DNA of 64,000 nt from Blautia argi (GCF_003287895.1 NZ_CP030280.1:2053501-2117500); one strand, 5' to 3'; positions 26,219 through 35,491 are shown, numbered from the stretch's first letter. Translations and numbers: made by a program. The notes: generated by a model from the letters alone, not told the origin.

Positions 26219-27443
26219 TTACGCCATGGTCACTTTTCTGAAGTTCTTCTTACCTTTCTTCAGCACAATTCCCTCTCCCTGAAGTTTTTCTCCTGCAAGA
26301 AGGTATTTGATATCTGTAATCTTCTCTCCGTCCACAGATACTCCGCCCTGCTCAATGGCGCGTCTTGCCTCTGAACGGGTATTCGCCAGTCCACTGTTTA
26401 CCAGAAGGGAAATCAGGTCAATATTTCCATCTGTAAGCGCGCTCTCCTCAATCTTTGCAGAAGGCATATTTGCTGCATTTCCGCTGGTGAATAAAGCTCT
26501 TGCTGCTTCCTGAGCTTTCTCTGCTTCTTCTTTTTCCGTGTACCAGTTCGGTCAGCTCATAAGCCAGAATTTCTTTTGCTTTGTTTAACTGGCTTCCTTC
26601 CCAACTGTCCATTTCATCAATCTGTTCCAGAGGCAGGAAGGTCAGCATACGGATACATTTCAGCACGTCTGCATCTGCCACATTTCTCCAGTACTGGTAA
26701 AAATCAAAAGGAGAAGTCTTATTCGGATCTAACCATACAGCGCCGGACTGTGTTTTTCCCATTTTTTTGCCTTCAGAATTGAGTAGCAGAGTAATGGTCA
26801 TAGCACAGGCATTTTTTCCCAACTTTCTTCTGATTAATTCTGTTCCGCCCAGCATGTTGCTCCACTGGTCGTCTCCGCCAAACTGCATGTTGCAGCCATA
26901 TTTCTGGTACAGCATGTAGAAATCATAGCTCTGCATAATCATATAGTTAAACTCCAGGAAGCTCAATCCCTTTTCCATACGCTGTTTGTAGCACTCTGCA
27001 GCGAGCATACGGTTTACAGAAAAGTGAGCCCCAACCTCTCTTAACAGCTCTACATAATTTAAATCCAGCAGCCAGTCTGCATTATTTACCATTAATGCTT
27101 TTCCTTCAGAAAAATCAATAAAACGCTCCATCTGCTTTTTAAAGCAGTCACAGTTGTGCTGAATCATTTCCGGTGTCATCATGGAACGCATGTCGCTTCT
27201 TCCGGAAGGGTCACCGATGTATCCGGTTCCGCCGCCAATCAGGGCAATAGGCTTATTACCAGCCATCTGCAGACGCTTCATCAGGCACAGTGCCATAAAG
27301 TGACCTACATGAAGGCTGTCTGCTGTAGGGTCAAAGCCAATGTAAAAAGTTGCCTTTCCATTGTTTACCAGTTCTCTGATTTCTTCTTCGTCTGTTACCT
27401 GGGCAATTAAGCCTCTGGCAACCAGTTCGTCATAAATTTTCAT
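26219..27443 (-). pseudogene. tyrS: Tyrosyl-tRNA synthetase, reading frame broken by one extra base
   Basis: The first frame (27443 to about 26535) encodes the catalytic domain: HVGHF (45-49, HIGH-type), [37 protein letters not shown] and [10 protein letters not shown] (KMSKS-type). It loses frame after ELTELVHGK and ends at 26448. The rest of the protein, including the S4 RNA-binding domain (NSGLANTRSEARRAIEQGGVSVDG), is in the next frame down to 26219. Deleting one A from the five-A run (T-run 26531-26535 on the plus strand) restores [17 protein letters not shown] and a normal ~408-residue enzyme. The enzyme is normally essential, and an intact T-box and promoter lie upstream. A sequence error or a very recent mutation is more likely than an old pseudogene. 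Confidence 0.9.
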
Positions 27444-27469
27444 GTTTGCAATCTCCTTTTCTCTATGCT

Positions 27470-27760
27470 AAAAAGAGCCCTCGCCCTTTTTGATTTATAA
27501 AAGGACGAGAACTCTAAAATCCCCGTGTTACCACCTTTATTCACAGCCAGCTCGCACTGATCTGCCTCTGCAAGTACAGCATAAGCGATACTCATCGTGT
27601 TTTAACGTACACGCATCCGTCACAGCCTACTCATCTCTTTTCGGTGTGAAGCTCAGGGAGGTATTCGCTTTTCAGATTTCCACGCGCCTCTCATCTTCCG
27701 GCTGCTTTCTGTGTGTGCCTCTGCAAACTACTTGTTCCCGTCTTTGCCTTTCTCTCATAC
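27470..27760 (-). promoter_or_regulatory. T-box riboswitch leader of tyrS
   Basis: Minus strand transcript from about 27760. The T-box core AAGGTGGTAACACGGG lies at about 27537-27521 and is followed by a terminator hairpin (27515-27470: CTCGTCCTTTT paired with AAAAGGGCGAG, then a T-run). Upstream are stem I-like elements; GAATACCTCCC contains a UAC triplet that could be the tyrosine specifier, and GATGAGTAGGCTGTGACGG resembles an AGTA-type region. Binding of uncharged tRNA-Tyr should favour the antiterminator and raise tyrS expression. This accounts for most of the 418-base gap between tyrS and the flavoprotein. Confidence 0.85.
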
Positions 27761-27766
27761 AAAGAC

Positions 27767-27795
27767 AGTATACAAATCCCCACCTGTTTTGTCAA
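27767..27795 (-). promoter_or_regulatory. Predicted promoter of the T-box/tyrS transcript
   Basis: Minus strand TTGACA (27795-27790), 17-base spacer, TATACT (27772-27767): a near-consensus sigma-A promoter. Confidence 0.85.
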
Positions 27796-27861
27796 GCCAT
27801 GTTTTGTTTGCTTTTCCAACTCACAGCAATGCAGTAAGCACAATGACAAGCCTCTGAAAAT

Positions 27862-29094
27862 CTACAACTTTGCAGTGTTCCACACATACTCGCCGTTTTC
27901 TTTGATCCCGTAAAAATCACTGAAATTCAGAGCAAAAATATCTTTTTCTATTTTGTCTACAGGAATCTCATTTTTAATTAAATACTGCCAGATTCCGCCG
28001 TGGGAAATATCTCCCTGTAAAAGTACACCTGCAACCTTGCCGTCCCTTAAAATCACACGCTTATAGCTGCTTGCACCTTCTCTTACCAGAACAGTATCCC
28101 CTTCCTGCGGCACAATAATTCCCACACACATGGAAACCAGCCCAAAAAAATTAATAGTATTTTTCATTGCATACCGGTCTGTATAAGCTACTTTACTTCC
28201 GCACATGTTCAGGGCTGCTGTTTCTCCCTGCTTCTGGGCATTTGGCCAGATTCCGGAAAGACCTGTTACATCGCCTGCTGCGTAAACATCTTCTGCACCT
28301 GTTTCCAGATACTCATTGACCTGCATACCCCGGTCAATGATAATTCCCTCTCCGTCCATACCTGCCACTGCAGAACGTACACCTGCTGCCACAATCACCA
28401 AATCACAGGTAATTTCTGTTCCATTGTCCAATACCAGACAGGTAATTTCCCCCGCTTCATTCATAATGGTATCTGCAGCCTTTCTTCCCAAATAAAAGGT
28501 TGCCCCTGCTTTTTCAAAGCGCTTCTGGTATTCAAAGGCTCCTGTTTTATCCAACTGAATGGGAAGAATCTGATCTGCCATTTCAATAATGGATACCTTT
28601 TTTCCTGTTTCCATAAGTCCGTAGGCTGCGTCAAGCCCCACCAGACCTGAACCGATAATGGCAATATGCTCTGCTTTTTCCGCCAGAGCATCAATAGCCT
28701 GGGCATCTCTTAAGTGACGCAGACCGAACACATTCTTGGCTTCTCTTAAATTTCCTACCGGCGGAATAAAGCTTTCCGCACCTGTGGCAATAAGAAGTCT
28801 GTCATAAGAGATTTCCTCTCCCTTGTCTGTCACAACCCTTTTTGCAGCTGTATCCAGCTTTGTTACCGTAACTCCGGCTTTCCATTCAATGTTGTTTTTC
28901 TCAAAGAAATCCGGGTCTACAAAGCTGATGCCCTCTGCGCTTCTTTCATGGCTTAAAAATTTGTGCAGCATACAACGAGAATGTACCTGTGTATCCGTAG
29001 AAATCATGGTAATCTTCCCCTGAGAATCTGCTTTTCTGATAGTCCTCGCCGCAGTGATGCCTGCTGCTCCGGCTCCTAAAATCACATATTCCAT
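27862..29094 (-). CDS. FAD/NAD(P)-dependent oxidoreductase of the CODH cluster
   Basis: 410 residues from ATG 29094 (GAGGAGG 8 bases upstream). FAD motif VILGAGAAGITAARTI at 4-19, LLIATGAESFIPP near 100, a second Rossmann motif IAIIGSGLVGLDAAYGL near 142-158 for NAD(P), and VYAAGDVTGLSGIWPNAQKQG near 272-292. It belongs to the NADH:acceptor (rubredoxin/nitrite reductase-like) flavoproteins. Two bases after the CooF-like gene, it is probably the NAD(P) or ferredoxin partner that takes electrons from the CODH through the ferredoxin. Confidence 0.92.
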   Translation of the reverse strand: MEYVILGAGAAGITAARTIRKADSQGKITMISTDTQVHSRCMLHKFLSHERSAEGISFVDPDFFEKNNIEWKAGVTVTKLDTAAKRVVTDKGEEISYDRLLIATGAESFIPPVGNLREAKNVFGLRHLRDAQAIDALAEKAEHIAIIGSGLVGLDAAYGLMETGKKVSIIEMADQILPIQLDKTGAFEYQKRFEKAGATFYLGRKAADTIMNEAGEITCLVLDNGTEITCDLVIVAAGVRSAVAGMDGEGIIIDRGMQVNEYLETGAEDVYAAGDVTGLSGIWPNAQKQGETAALNMCGSKVAYTDRYAMKNTINFFGLVSMCVGIIVPQEGDTVLVREGASSYKRVILRDGKVAGVLLQGDISHGGIWQYLIKNEIPVDKIEKDIFALNFSDFYGIKENGEYVWNTAKL

Positions 29095-29096
29095 TG

Positions 29097-29543
29097 CTAC
29101 ACCTCCTCTACCCAGATTGCCTGCTTTGGACAGGCCTTGACACAACTTGGCTCTTCGCCCTTTTCTATGCAGAAATCGCATTTGATAACCTTCATATTTG
29201 TGCTGTCGTCCGGTTTTAACACCCCGTAAGGACAATTCATAACACACATAAAGCAGGAACCGCATTTTTTCTCATCATACTGTACATGTCCTGTTTTTTC
29301 GTCCTTGGTAAGCGCGCCGCTCATACAGGACATCACGCATTCCGGCTGGTCACAGTGTCTGCAGAAGACAGGCGTATAGCTTCCGTCCGGATTCTTGTAG
29401 ATATAGTTGCGGGATTCATTGGCAATGTCTGTCAAATCCAAGGTATACACACTGCCTTCGTCTTTTCTGTGTGCCTGCATACATGCAATGGAGCAGCTTT
29501 TGCAGCCATCGCATTTGGCAGCATCTATCATTATTCTTTTCAT
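29097..29543 (-). CDS. CooF-like 4Fe-4S ferredoxin of the CODH cluster
   Basis: 148 residues. Four [4Fe-4S] motifs are visible: CDGCKSCSIAC (12-22), CRHCDQPECVMSC (62-74), CGSCFMCVMNCP (93-104) and CDFCIEKGEEPSCVKACP (122-139). Related to CooF and to DMSO reductase-type electron-transfer subunits. It should carry electrons from CooS to the downstream flavoprotein. Starts 19 bases after cooS. Confidence 0.93.
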   Translation of the reverse strand: MKRIMIDAAKCDGCKSCSIACMQAHRKDEGSVYTLDLTDIANESRNYIYKNPDGSYTPVFCRHCDQPECVMSCMSGALTKDEKTGHVQYDEKKCGSCFMCVMNCPYGVLKPDDSTNMKVIKCDFCIEKGEEPSCVKACPKQAIWVEEV

Positions 29544-29562
29544 GAGATACCCCCGTTGTTTT

Positions 29563-31446
29563 TTAGATATTCAGTCCTGCACGTTTTTCTTCAATAATCT
29601 TGTCCAGAATGTCTGCGCTTTCCTTTGCATTCCCGTTGATAATCACCTGTCCGCCTGTGATATTTTTCATATCCTCTGTAAGAAGCTTAACTGCAGTCTT
29701 ACTTCCTGTCACAAACGGAGGCAGTCCCAGGTGCAGCGGAAGTCCCAGCGCCAGACCAAAGCAGCCGTCTGCCAGAGCCTGTTCTTCCAGCCACTGTGCA
29801 GCAGAGAGAACCAGCGGAAGCTGCGGAATATCTACGCCAATAGCTTCTGCAAGCTCTGTAGCTACAATTTCCAGACGTCCGATAGCCAAACATGGACCGA
29901 AGTTTAATACCGGAGGAATGTTTAATTTTTCACAAACTGCGCGAAGCTTCGGACCAGCCAGTTTCGCTGCTTCCGGTGTCATAAGACCACAGTTTTCAAT
30001 ACCGCCTGAAGAACAGCCGGCTGTCAGCACCAGGATATCCTTTGCAATGAGTTCCTTGGTAAGCTCGACAGAAAGCACGTCATGTCCTCCTGCTGTTAAG
30101 TTGGAACAGCCTACTACACCTGCAATACCTTTGATATCTCCAGATACAATCAGGTCAATGAGAGGTTTCCAGTTACCCCCTAAGAAGTCTTTTAAAGAGC
30201 CCTCGGAAACACCGGTTAAGGTATGGTCATTTCCATGTTCAGGCATAAGGTTCATTGGCACATTGCCTCTTCTTGCCTTGTACGCTTCTACAATTTCATC
30301 AATGATTTCTTCGCTCTGTTTTTCTCTTTCTTCAAACACAAATGGTTTTAATTCTGCATTGGCCTTCTTTGCCACATCGTCCAGACAAATCTGTTTGATT
30401 TTCAGCTCATCGCAGATTGGCTCAATACCCGGAAGTGTACAGTTGAATTCAGAAAGCACTGCATCAATACCGCCTGTAGCCAGAACAGCTTCACTGGTGT
30501 AGTTATTTCCTGCATGCCCGTCAAACACTTCTTCATAGTGTGCGCCGCGAAGCTGTAAATCCTGTCCTACACAAGTACAGCCTACCAGCTTAAATCCTTT
30601 TGCCCCGGCTGCTTTTGCTTTTGCAATGGCTGCTTCAGAGGTAAGTCTTTCCTGTAAATCAACAAAAATAGTATGCTGATGTCCGGTAATCATGATGTTG
30701 ATGTAATCCGGATCAATAACGCGCAGACCTACCGGCGCCATGCGAAGCTCCGGTTCGCCTAAAAGCACATCGTTTAACAGATTTGTCAGTGTCAGGCCAT
30801 ACAAACCTGTGGAGATACCCAGCTTCAGGCAGTCTGTATACATATCAACAGGGTCTGAATTTAAGTTTGTAGAGCATTTTACAACGCCATGGAACACTTC
30901 GCTCTTTGCGCCGCCCGGTAAAATACCAAGCTCCTGCCATTTTTTAAAGCGCGGTGCATACGCCATTTTTTCAACCAGCTCCATTTTTTCATATTCCGGT
31001 TTATATAAGTCATCCAGAACCTTCTGTGCCACCTGCTTTGCAGTATCCCATTTATCAACGCCCTGTACGTTGAAAATCTCAGCCAGTCTTGCCAGGGATT
31101 TTTCACCTTTAATCTCTCCCTTAATTTCTGCTGTTTTCTTTACGTTTAACGCTGTATTTTCTACAATATGAATGTAACAGCCAGATCCGCTTGCCACTGC
31201 GCGCAGGAAATTACGGGCAACAATCACATCTGCTGTTGCGCCACAGATTCCTCTGGGTGCTTTTGGCGTAATACGGCACGGACCATTGGAGCAAAGACGG
31301 CAACAGACACCCTGCAGACCAAAGCCGCATTTGGTACTCTGACCTTCTACTCTGTGATGAGAAGTTTCCATTGGTAATTCACGGATAAATCCTTCCAGCG
31401 GTTTATCTGCACTGGCACAGGTGTTGCAACCAAAACACTGATTCAT
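29563..31446 (-). CDS. cooS: Anaerobic carbon monoxide dehydrogenase catalytic subunit CooS
   Basis: 627 residues, normal for CooS. N-terminal cysteine clusters: CFGCNTC (4-10), CGFGLQGVCCRLCSNGPCR (about 40-58) and RGICGATAD. Later conserved parts are DGHAGNN, SEFNCTLPG, GVVGCSNLTAGGHD, LTAGCSSGGIENCG and NFGPCLAIGR, matching positions of the Ni-Fe-S C-cluster ligands. It oxidises CO to CO2 (or the reverse) in the cytoplasm. The active-site neighbourhoods read SEFNC and NFGPC rather than the more common DVQC and MGSC forms, so it may be a divergent clade. First gene of cooS-cooF-flavoprotein; no acetyl-CoA synthase gene is next to it. Confidence 0.95.
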   Translation of the reverse strand: MNQCFGCNTCASADKPLEGFIRELPMETSHHRVEGQSTKCGFGLQGVCCRLCSNGPCRITPKAPRGICGATADVIVARNFLRAVASGSGCYIHIVENTALNVKKTAEIKGEIKGEKSLARLAEIFNVQGVDKWDTAKQVAQKVLDDLYKPEYEKMELVEKMAYAPRFKKWQELGILPGGAKSEVFHGVVKCSTNLNSDPVDMYTDCLKLGISTGLYGLTLTNLLNDVLLGEPELRMAPVGLRVIDPDYINIMITGHQHTIFVDLQERLTSEAAIAKAKAAGAKGFKLVGCTCVGQDLQLRGAHYEEVFDGHAGNNYTSEAVLATGGIDAVLSEFNCTLPGIEPICDELKIKQICLDDVAKKANAELKPFVFEEREKQSEEIIDEIVEAYKARRGNVPMNLMPEHGNDHTLTGVSEGSLKDFLGGNWKPLIDLIVSGDIKGIAGVVGCSNLTAGGHDVLSVELTKELIAKDILVLTAGCSSGGIENCGLMTPEAAKLAGPKLRAVCEKLNIPPVLNFGPCLAIGRLEIVATELAEAIGVDIPQLPLVLSAAQWLEEQALADGCFGLALGLPLHLGLPPFVTGSKTAVKLLTEDMKNITGGQVIINGNAKESADILDKIIEEKRAGLNI

Positions 31447-31489
31447 TCTTATATCCTCCTGATATGTACTTAAATTTTCATTTGTTAAG

Positions 31490-31522
31490 ATTATAACAAT
31501 TCTTGACTAAATTAGTCAAGAA
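31490..31522 (-). promoter_or_regulatory. cooS promoter overlapped by a perfect 23-bp palindrome
   Basis: Minus strand TTGACT (31519-31514), 18-base spacer, TATAAT (31495-31490). A perfect palindrome spans 31500-31522: arms TTCTTGACTAA and TTAGTCAAGAA around one central base, covering the -35 box and most of the spacer. Position and symmetry indicate an operator. The pattern resembles Rrf2/IscR-type sites (TTGACT...AGTCAA) and, less closely, Crp/Fnr-type sites. Confidence 0.8.
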
Positions 31523-31556
31523 TAACCCGCAAAATTTCCCTTCTTTTTTCTTTTCC

Positions 31557-33088
31557 TTAAAGTTTTTCCTGAAATGCCTGAATTTCCCGCTTTAAGCAAT
31601 CCTCCTGCTGACTGGTCAGCAAAAGCTTTCCTTCCTCCAGATAAACATCACAGCCATGCTGACGGATAAAGCCCATAATTTCCTCATTAGCAGATAGGTG
31701 GGTGAGAAACAGAGACAGCTCCTGCCCCTCTGAACATACAGTCTTTAAAAAGACAATGCTATGCTCCAGAGCCTGCTTTCCCTCCTCCTCTGCTTTTTTC
31801 AGCTTCAGGGTTTCCCGGTAAAAGGCTTCCTTTACCCAGAAAAACTCTTTTTCTGCACCAGTCTTTTCCAGATTTTGCAGGTGCAACTCCTGCTGCTTTT
31901 CCAGAATCCATTCTGTGACCTTATGATACACTTCTTCCTCTTCTCCCAAAAGCAGAGCCTGCTCTTTTAAAATCTGTCCCCGCTCTTTCCTCTGCGCAAT
32001 ACAGGTCTTTAGCATCTCCTGAAAATTCTTTTCCGGCTTCAGTTCCTGTCTGATTTTTTTCAATTCCCCATAGATTCCGTTTTATGTATGCCTTCTCAAG
32101 ACGGCATCGCCTTATGCGCTCTCCCAGTCCTTCCTCTGCCATATTCATAAGCAGAAGCTTTTCGTCAAAAGCCGCTCCCTTTAAAGACTCTGCTTTTTCC
32201 GAAATTTCTTCCTTGTTTTCCATGGAAAACAGTCTGTCTACGTTGTAAAGAGCCTTATACTTTTTACAAAGCCGGTAAAATCCTATAAAATCCCCTGCAA
32301 TCTCTCTGTCCCGAATATATTCTTCTATTAATTCCACGGAAACGGAGAATCCCATTTCCTCATAAACCTTTAATACACAGGACAAATCCTCCCAGCCCCT
32401 GGCTGTGACAAAACAGCTTCCCTCCTGTTTTTCCTGCAATTTATAAAAATGCTCCTGCTTTAAATCCAGATAAGATAAAACCGCTGTATGTATCCCCTGT
32501 TTTTGTGCATACTGTCGCCACACCGAATAGTCTGCCTCAATTTCTATATTTCGCACACGGTCCAGGGTCGCCATATCAAATTCCCGGACAGATTTGTTAT
32601 ATTTCTCCGGGTTTCCTGCTGCCACAATCACCCAGCCTTCCGGCAAATGATGAGTCCCAAAGGTTTTCTGCTGCAAAAACTGCAGCATGGCAGGCGCCAG
32701 GGTTTCTGACACACAGTTGATTTCGTCCAGAAACAAAATTCCTCTTGAAACCTTTTGCTTCTCCATACACTGATATACCGAAGCCAGAAGCTCACTCATG
32801 GTATATTCTGTTACCGTGTATTCCCCTGCCTCCGAAAACTCTCTTTTCCAGAACAGGAAGCCCTACGGCGCTCTGCCGTGTGTGATGGGTCAGCGTATAT
32901 TCCACCAGCCCAATCTTTTCTTCCTGAGCAATCTGCTTCATAATGGCAGTTTTCCCGATTCCCGGCGGTCCCATGAGCAAAATGGGACGCTGACACGCCA
33001 GAGGAATTTTATACCTGCCCTGTTCATCTCTTGCGGTGTACGCCTGTACCGTATGGATAATTTCCTGTTTTGCCTGCGCTATATTCAT
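31557..33088 (-). pseudogene. MoxR-like AAA+ ATPase, frame broken twice
   Basis: Three consecutive minus-strand frames make one protein of about 505 residues. Frame 1 (33088 down to about 32840) has Walker A LLMGPPGIGKTA near 35-46. Frame 2 (about 32840-32060) has Walker B GILFLDEINCVSE, the sensor motif VIVAAGNPEKYN and FDMATLDRVRNIE. Frame 3 (to 31557) is a charged helical tail. One extra base near 32834-32848 and one in the A7 run (T7 at 32054-32060 plus strand) explain both breaks; joined junctions read smoothly (EFSEAGEYTVTEYTMSELL and WGIEKIRQELKPEK). Start ATG 33088 overlaps the VWA gene stop by 4 bases. MoxR/VWA pairs act as chaperones that remodel or activate partner proteins. Confidence 0.8.
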
Positions 33089-34367
33089 ACAATATCCTCT
33101 CCCTGTTTTCTCTCGTCCATGTACATCAGCTGCGCCCATGCGGGTATTTTTGCCTCCTTCGGCGGCTTGCGCGTGAGAAGAAAAACGGTTTTATAATCTG
33201 TCTTCTCCCGGGGATAAATGCCATCGCCGTCTGTATAATATAAAAGTGCCTTCAGATTTTTCAGTTCCCCCTTTTGCTGCAGTTCTTTCACATACCTAAA
33301 AACAGGCCGAAAATCTGTCCCCCCTCTTCCCTGTATCCGAATTTTCTTCAGATAGTCCTTCCATTCCTTTTCCTTTGTCACCAAAACCGCCTCCTGTACA
33401 TAGCAGTCGCATTGGAAAATGTAAACCTTCATTTTTTTGAAAAAATCCTCCCGCCGGCTTAAAACACTGTAGGTTTCTTCCAGAAATCGCTGCACCACCC
33501 CGCGGCTGCAGGAGCCAGAAGTATCAATGGCAATCACCAGCTCCTCCAGTTTTCTGGCTTCTATGTATTCCAGAGGCTCCAGGAGCGGAAGATTGCCATA
33601 CCTGAACATACCATACAAATAAGGAATATAGTCAAAGCTTTCCAAATCTAACTGTAATTCTTCTCTTTCCACAGCAAAGCTTCGCAGAAACCTGTGATAT
33701 TCCCGTCTGCGGGTTTCCTGAAGCTGGTACCACTCCTGGCATTCTCCTTTCTCACTGCCCCGCCTTCCTGTACTTCCTTTTTCTCCTGCCTGCCCTTTGG
33801 CTTTGATCCCGTCTGCCGCCTGTCGGATTTCCTGAATTCTTTCCGAACCCACGGTTCTCCAGTATGTATGGCTGTCTGCAGCAAAAATCTTTTTCCAGGA
33901 ATCCAGTGCCTGCTTTCCGGGCTTTAATGCTTTCAGCCTTTCATATACTTCCTCTGCTGACAGACTTTTGTCCCTTCCCCAGATTTTGCTGCAAAGCGCC
34001 CTTCCTTCCGCTTCCATAAGACCTGTCAGTTCTTCCAGCCCCAGACAGTCTATGGTGTATTCTGTCACAATATCACATGCCAGATAATAAGCTCATCTTC
34101 TCTTTTTGTATTCATATGTACATACAGCACGTGTAAAAGACTATGCAAAAAAGCACGGATAACAGAAATCCTTCCCTTGCTGCAATACTGTGTCAATAAC
34201 GCCTCCGGTTGATAGTAAAGCACAGTACCGTCTGTACCGAACAGTTCTCTTTCTTCCATGCTTTGGAACACCTTTTGAAAGACTCCGTAAAGTTCCGGAC
34301 TTCTGCAGCACAGCTCCGTCATTGTCAGGGTTTTCAACTTTTCCCAAAGCCGCTGCTTTTCTTCCAT
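33085..34367 (-). pseudogene. VWA-like (DUF2201-type metallopeptidase-like) protein, frame broken once
   Basis: An N-terminal frame (34367-34065, 100 residues) and a C-terminal frame (34068-33085, 327 residues) fit one protein of about 428 residues. The N-terminal part has FLHSLLHVLYVHM, like the HExxH-type helix of DUF2201 proteins. Adding one base near 34087-34093 (plus strand) would give YYLACDIVTEYTIDCLG across the join. The C-terminal half holds the VWA-like domain: ELVIAIDTSGSCSRG (MIDAS-type DxSxS) and GRGGTDFRPVFRYV. It is the usual partner of the MoxR ATPase encoded immediately downstream. Without the added base translation stops after 100 residues, with an ATGA overlap to the second frame. 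Confidence 0.75.
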
Positions 34368-34369
34368 AA

Positions 34370-35491
34370 TTAAAATTCCCAGCCTTCCTCTTTAAATCCC
34401 TGCTGCTCTTTCTTCTTCTGTAAAAGGAAAATCTGTGCCTCTGTGTTTTGATATTTTTCCGCCTTCAAAAGCAAGGATTCCAGTACCGCGCCCTGCAACT
34501 GAAAATCCTCCAATAAGACCGCAAGCTTTCTGTTTTCTCTCTGTTGTATCAGCCATTCTCCTGCCGGACGGATACGCAGGGAAAGATAGGAACCATATTC
34601 CTTTCTTACCTTGTCCTTTTCCCATGTCCTGCAGGAAAAATACCTCTTTAAGGCAAGTTCCAGCCTGATCTTTTCCTGCTTGCCGGAAAGAAACTTCTCA
34701 TCAAGACTGCGGCATTCTTTTTCATAAGCCTCCTGTTTTTCCATCTCTTCTGCCAGACAGCCCCATAAACCTGCAGTTGTACGGCTGTTAATTTCCAGAT
34801 CTTCACCTCTTGGCATTTCGGCTGTATCCTGCGGATTTTCACCGCAAATATCAGCCCCCAGGATTCTACGGTGAACAAACGCCAACCGTATCATCTTCAA
34901 AAGCTGAGGCAGAAGTACCTCTCCCTGATCCCAGTTAGTTCTTGCCGCCTCCCTGGAAAGAAGATCCATATCAATGGATAAATATAGCGGAGAAGAACTG
35001 CCTGCCAAAAATCTCTCCAGCGTTTCCTCCTTTTTCTGAGAAAGCTCTTCTGCGGTCACTGCCGTTATCCCTCTATTTTGGGCATCACATTCCGAAAAAG
35101 CGGCTTTGGACGGTCCTGTTACACATACCTTTGAAAGTTCCGGATTGGTATCCAGCACCTCCCTCACCCAGCTTCCGCAGGAAAGCAGTCCGAAAAAAGC
35201 AGCCTCCTGCATATCTGTGTGATTGTCAAACACCAGCAAATCAAAAGGTTCTTCTATTTTTTTCAGCCAGAGCTTGCTTAAATAATGATAATTCCCGGAA
35301 TCCAGAAAATGAATACCAAAAAGAGGCATTTCCTTTATCTGCTTCTGTATCGCTTCCTCTGCCTCAGGCGTACAGTAACAGTTCACTCCTTCCATTCCTG
35401 TCATATCCAACCATCTGCCCTGCTGTGCCTGAAAAAAGGGTTCCTGAGGATAAATTCCCGAAAAATTCATAATAACTGTTTTATCCCACAT
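34370..35491 (-). CDS. Arginase/ureohydrolase-like protein with C-terminal helical extension
   Basis: 373 residues. The first ~240 resemble the arginase-fold (UPF0489-like) family: FGIHFLDSGNYHYL near 39-52, LLVFDNHTDMQ near 84-94, LYLSIDMDLLS near 165-175 and ILGADICGE near 208-216, with aspartates and histidine placed as in the Mn site. The last ~120 residues are Lys/Glu-rich helices ending LLLKAEKYQNTEAQIFLLQKKKE, a pattern seen in ankyrin-like tails of MoxR/VWA neighbours. Enzymatic activity is not known. Two bases separate it from the VWA gene, and it overlaps the nitroreductase by 11 bases. A start at 35470 is also possible. Confidence 0.7.
   Translation of the reverse strand: MWDKTVIMNFSGIYPQEPFFQAQQGRWLDMTGMEGVNCYCTPEAEEAIQKQIKEMPLFGIHFLDSGNYHYLSKLWLKKIEEPFDLLVFDNHTDMQEAAFFGLLSCGSWVREVLDTNPELSKVCVTGPSKAAFSECDAQNRGITAVTAEELSQKKEETLERFLAGSSSPLYLSIDMDLLSREAARTNWDQGEVLLPQLLKMIRLAFVHRRILGADICGENPQDTAEMPRGEDLEINSRTTAGLWGCLAEEMEKQEAYEKECRSLDEKFLSGKQEKIRLELALKRYFSCRTWEKDKVRKEYGSYLSLRIRPAGEWLIQQRENRKLAVLLEDFQLQGAVLESLLLKAEKYQNTEAQIFLLQKKKEQQGFKEEGWEF

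Noticed and set aside
26448..26535. Programmed frameshifting in tyrS
   Set aside because: The needed change is a +1 skip at a plain A5 run without a known +1 signal or stimulator; an indel is simpler.
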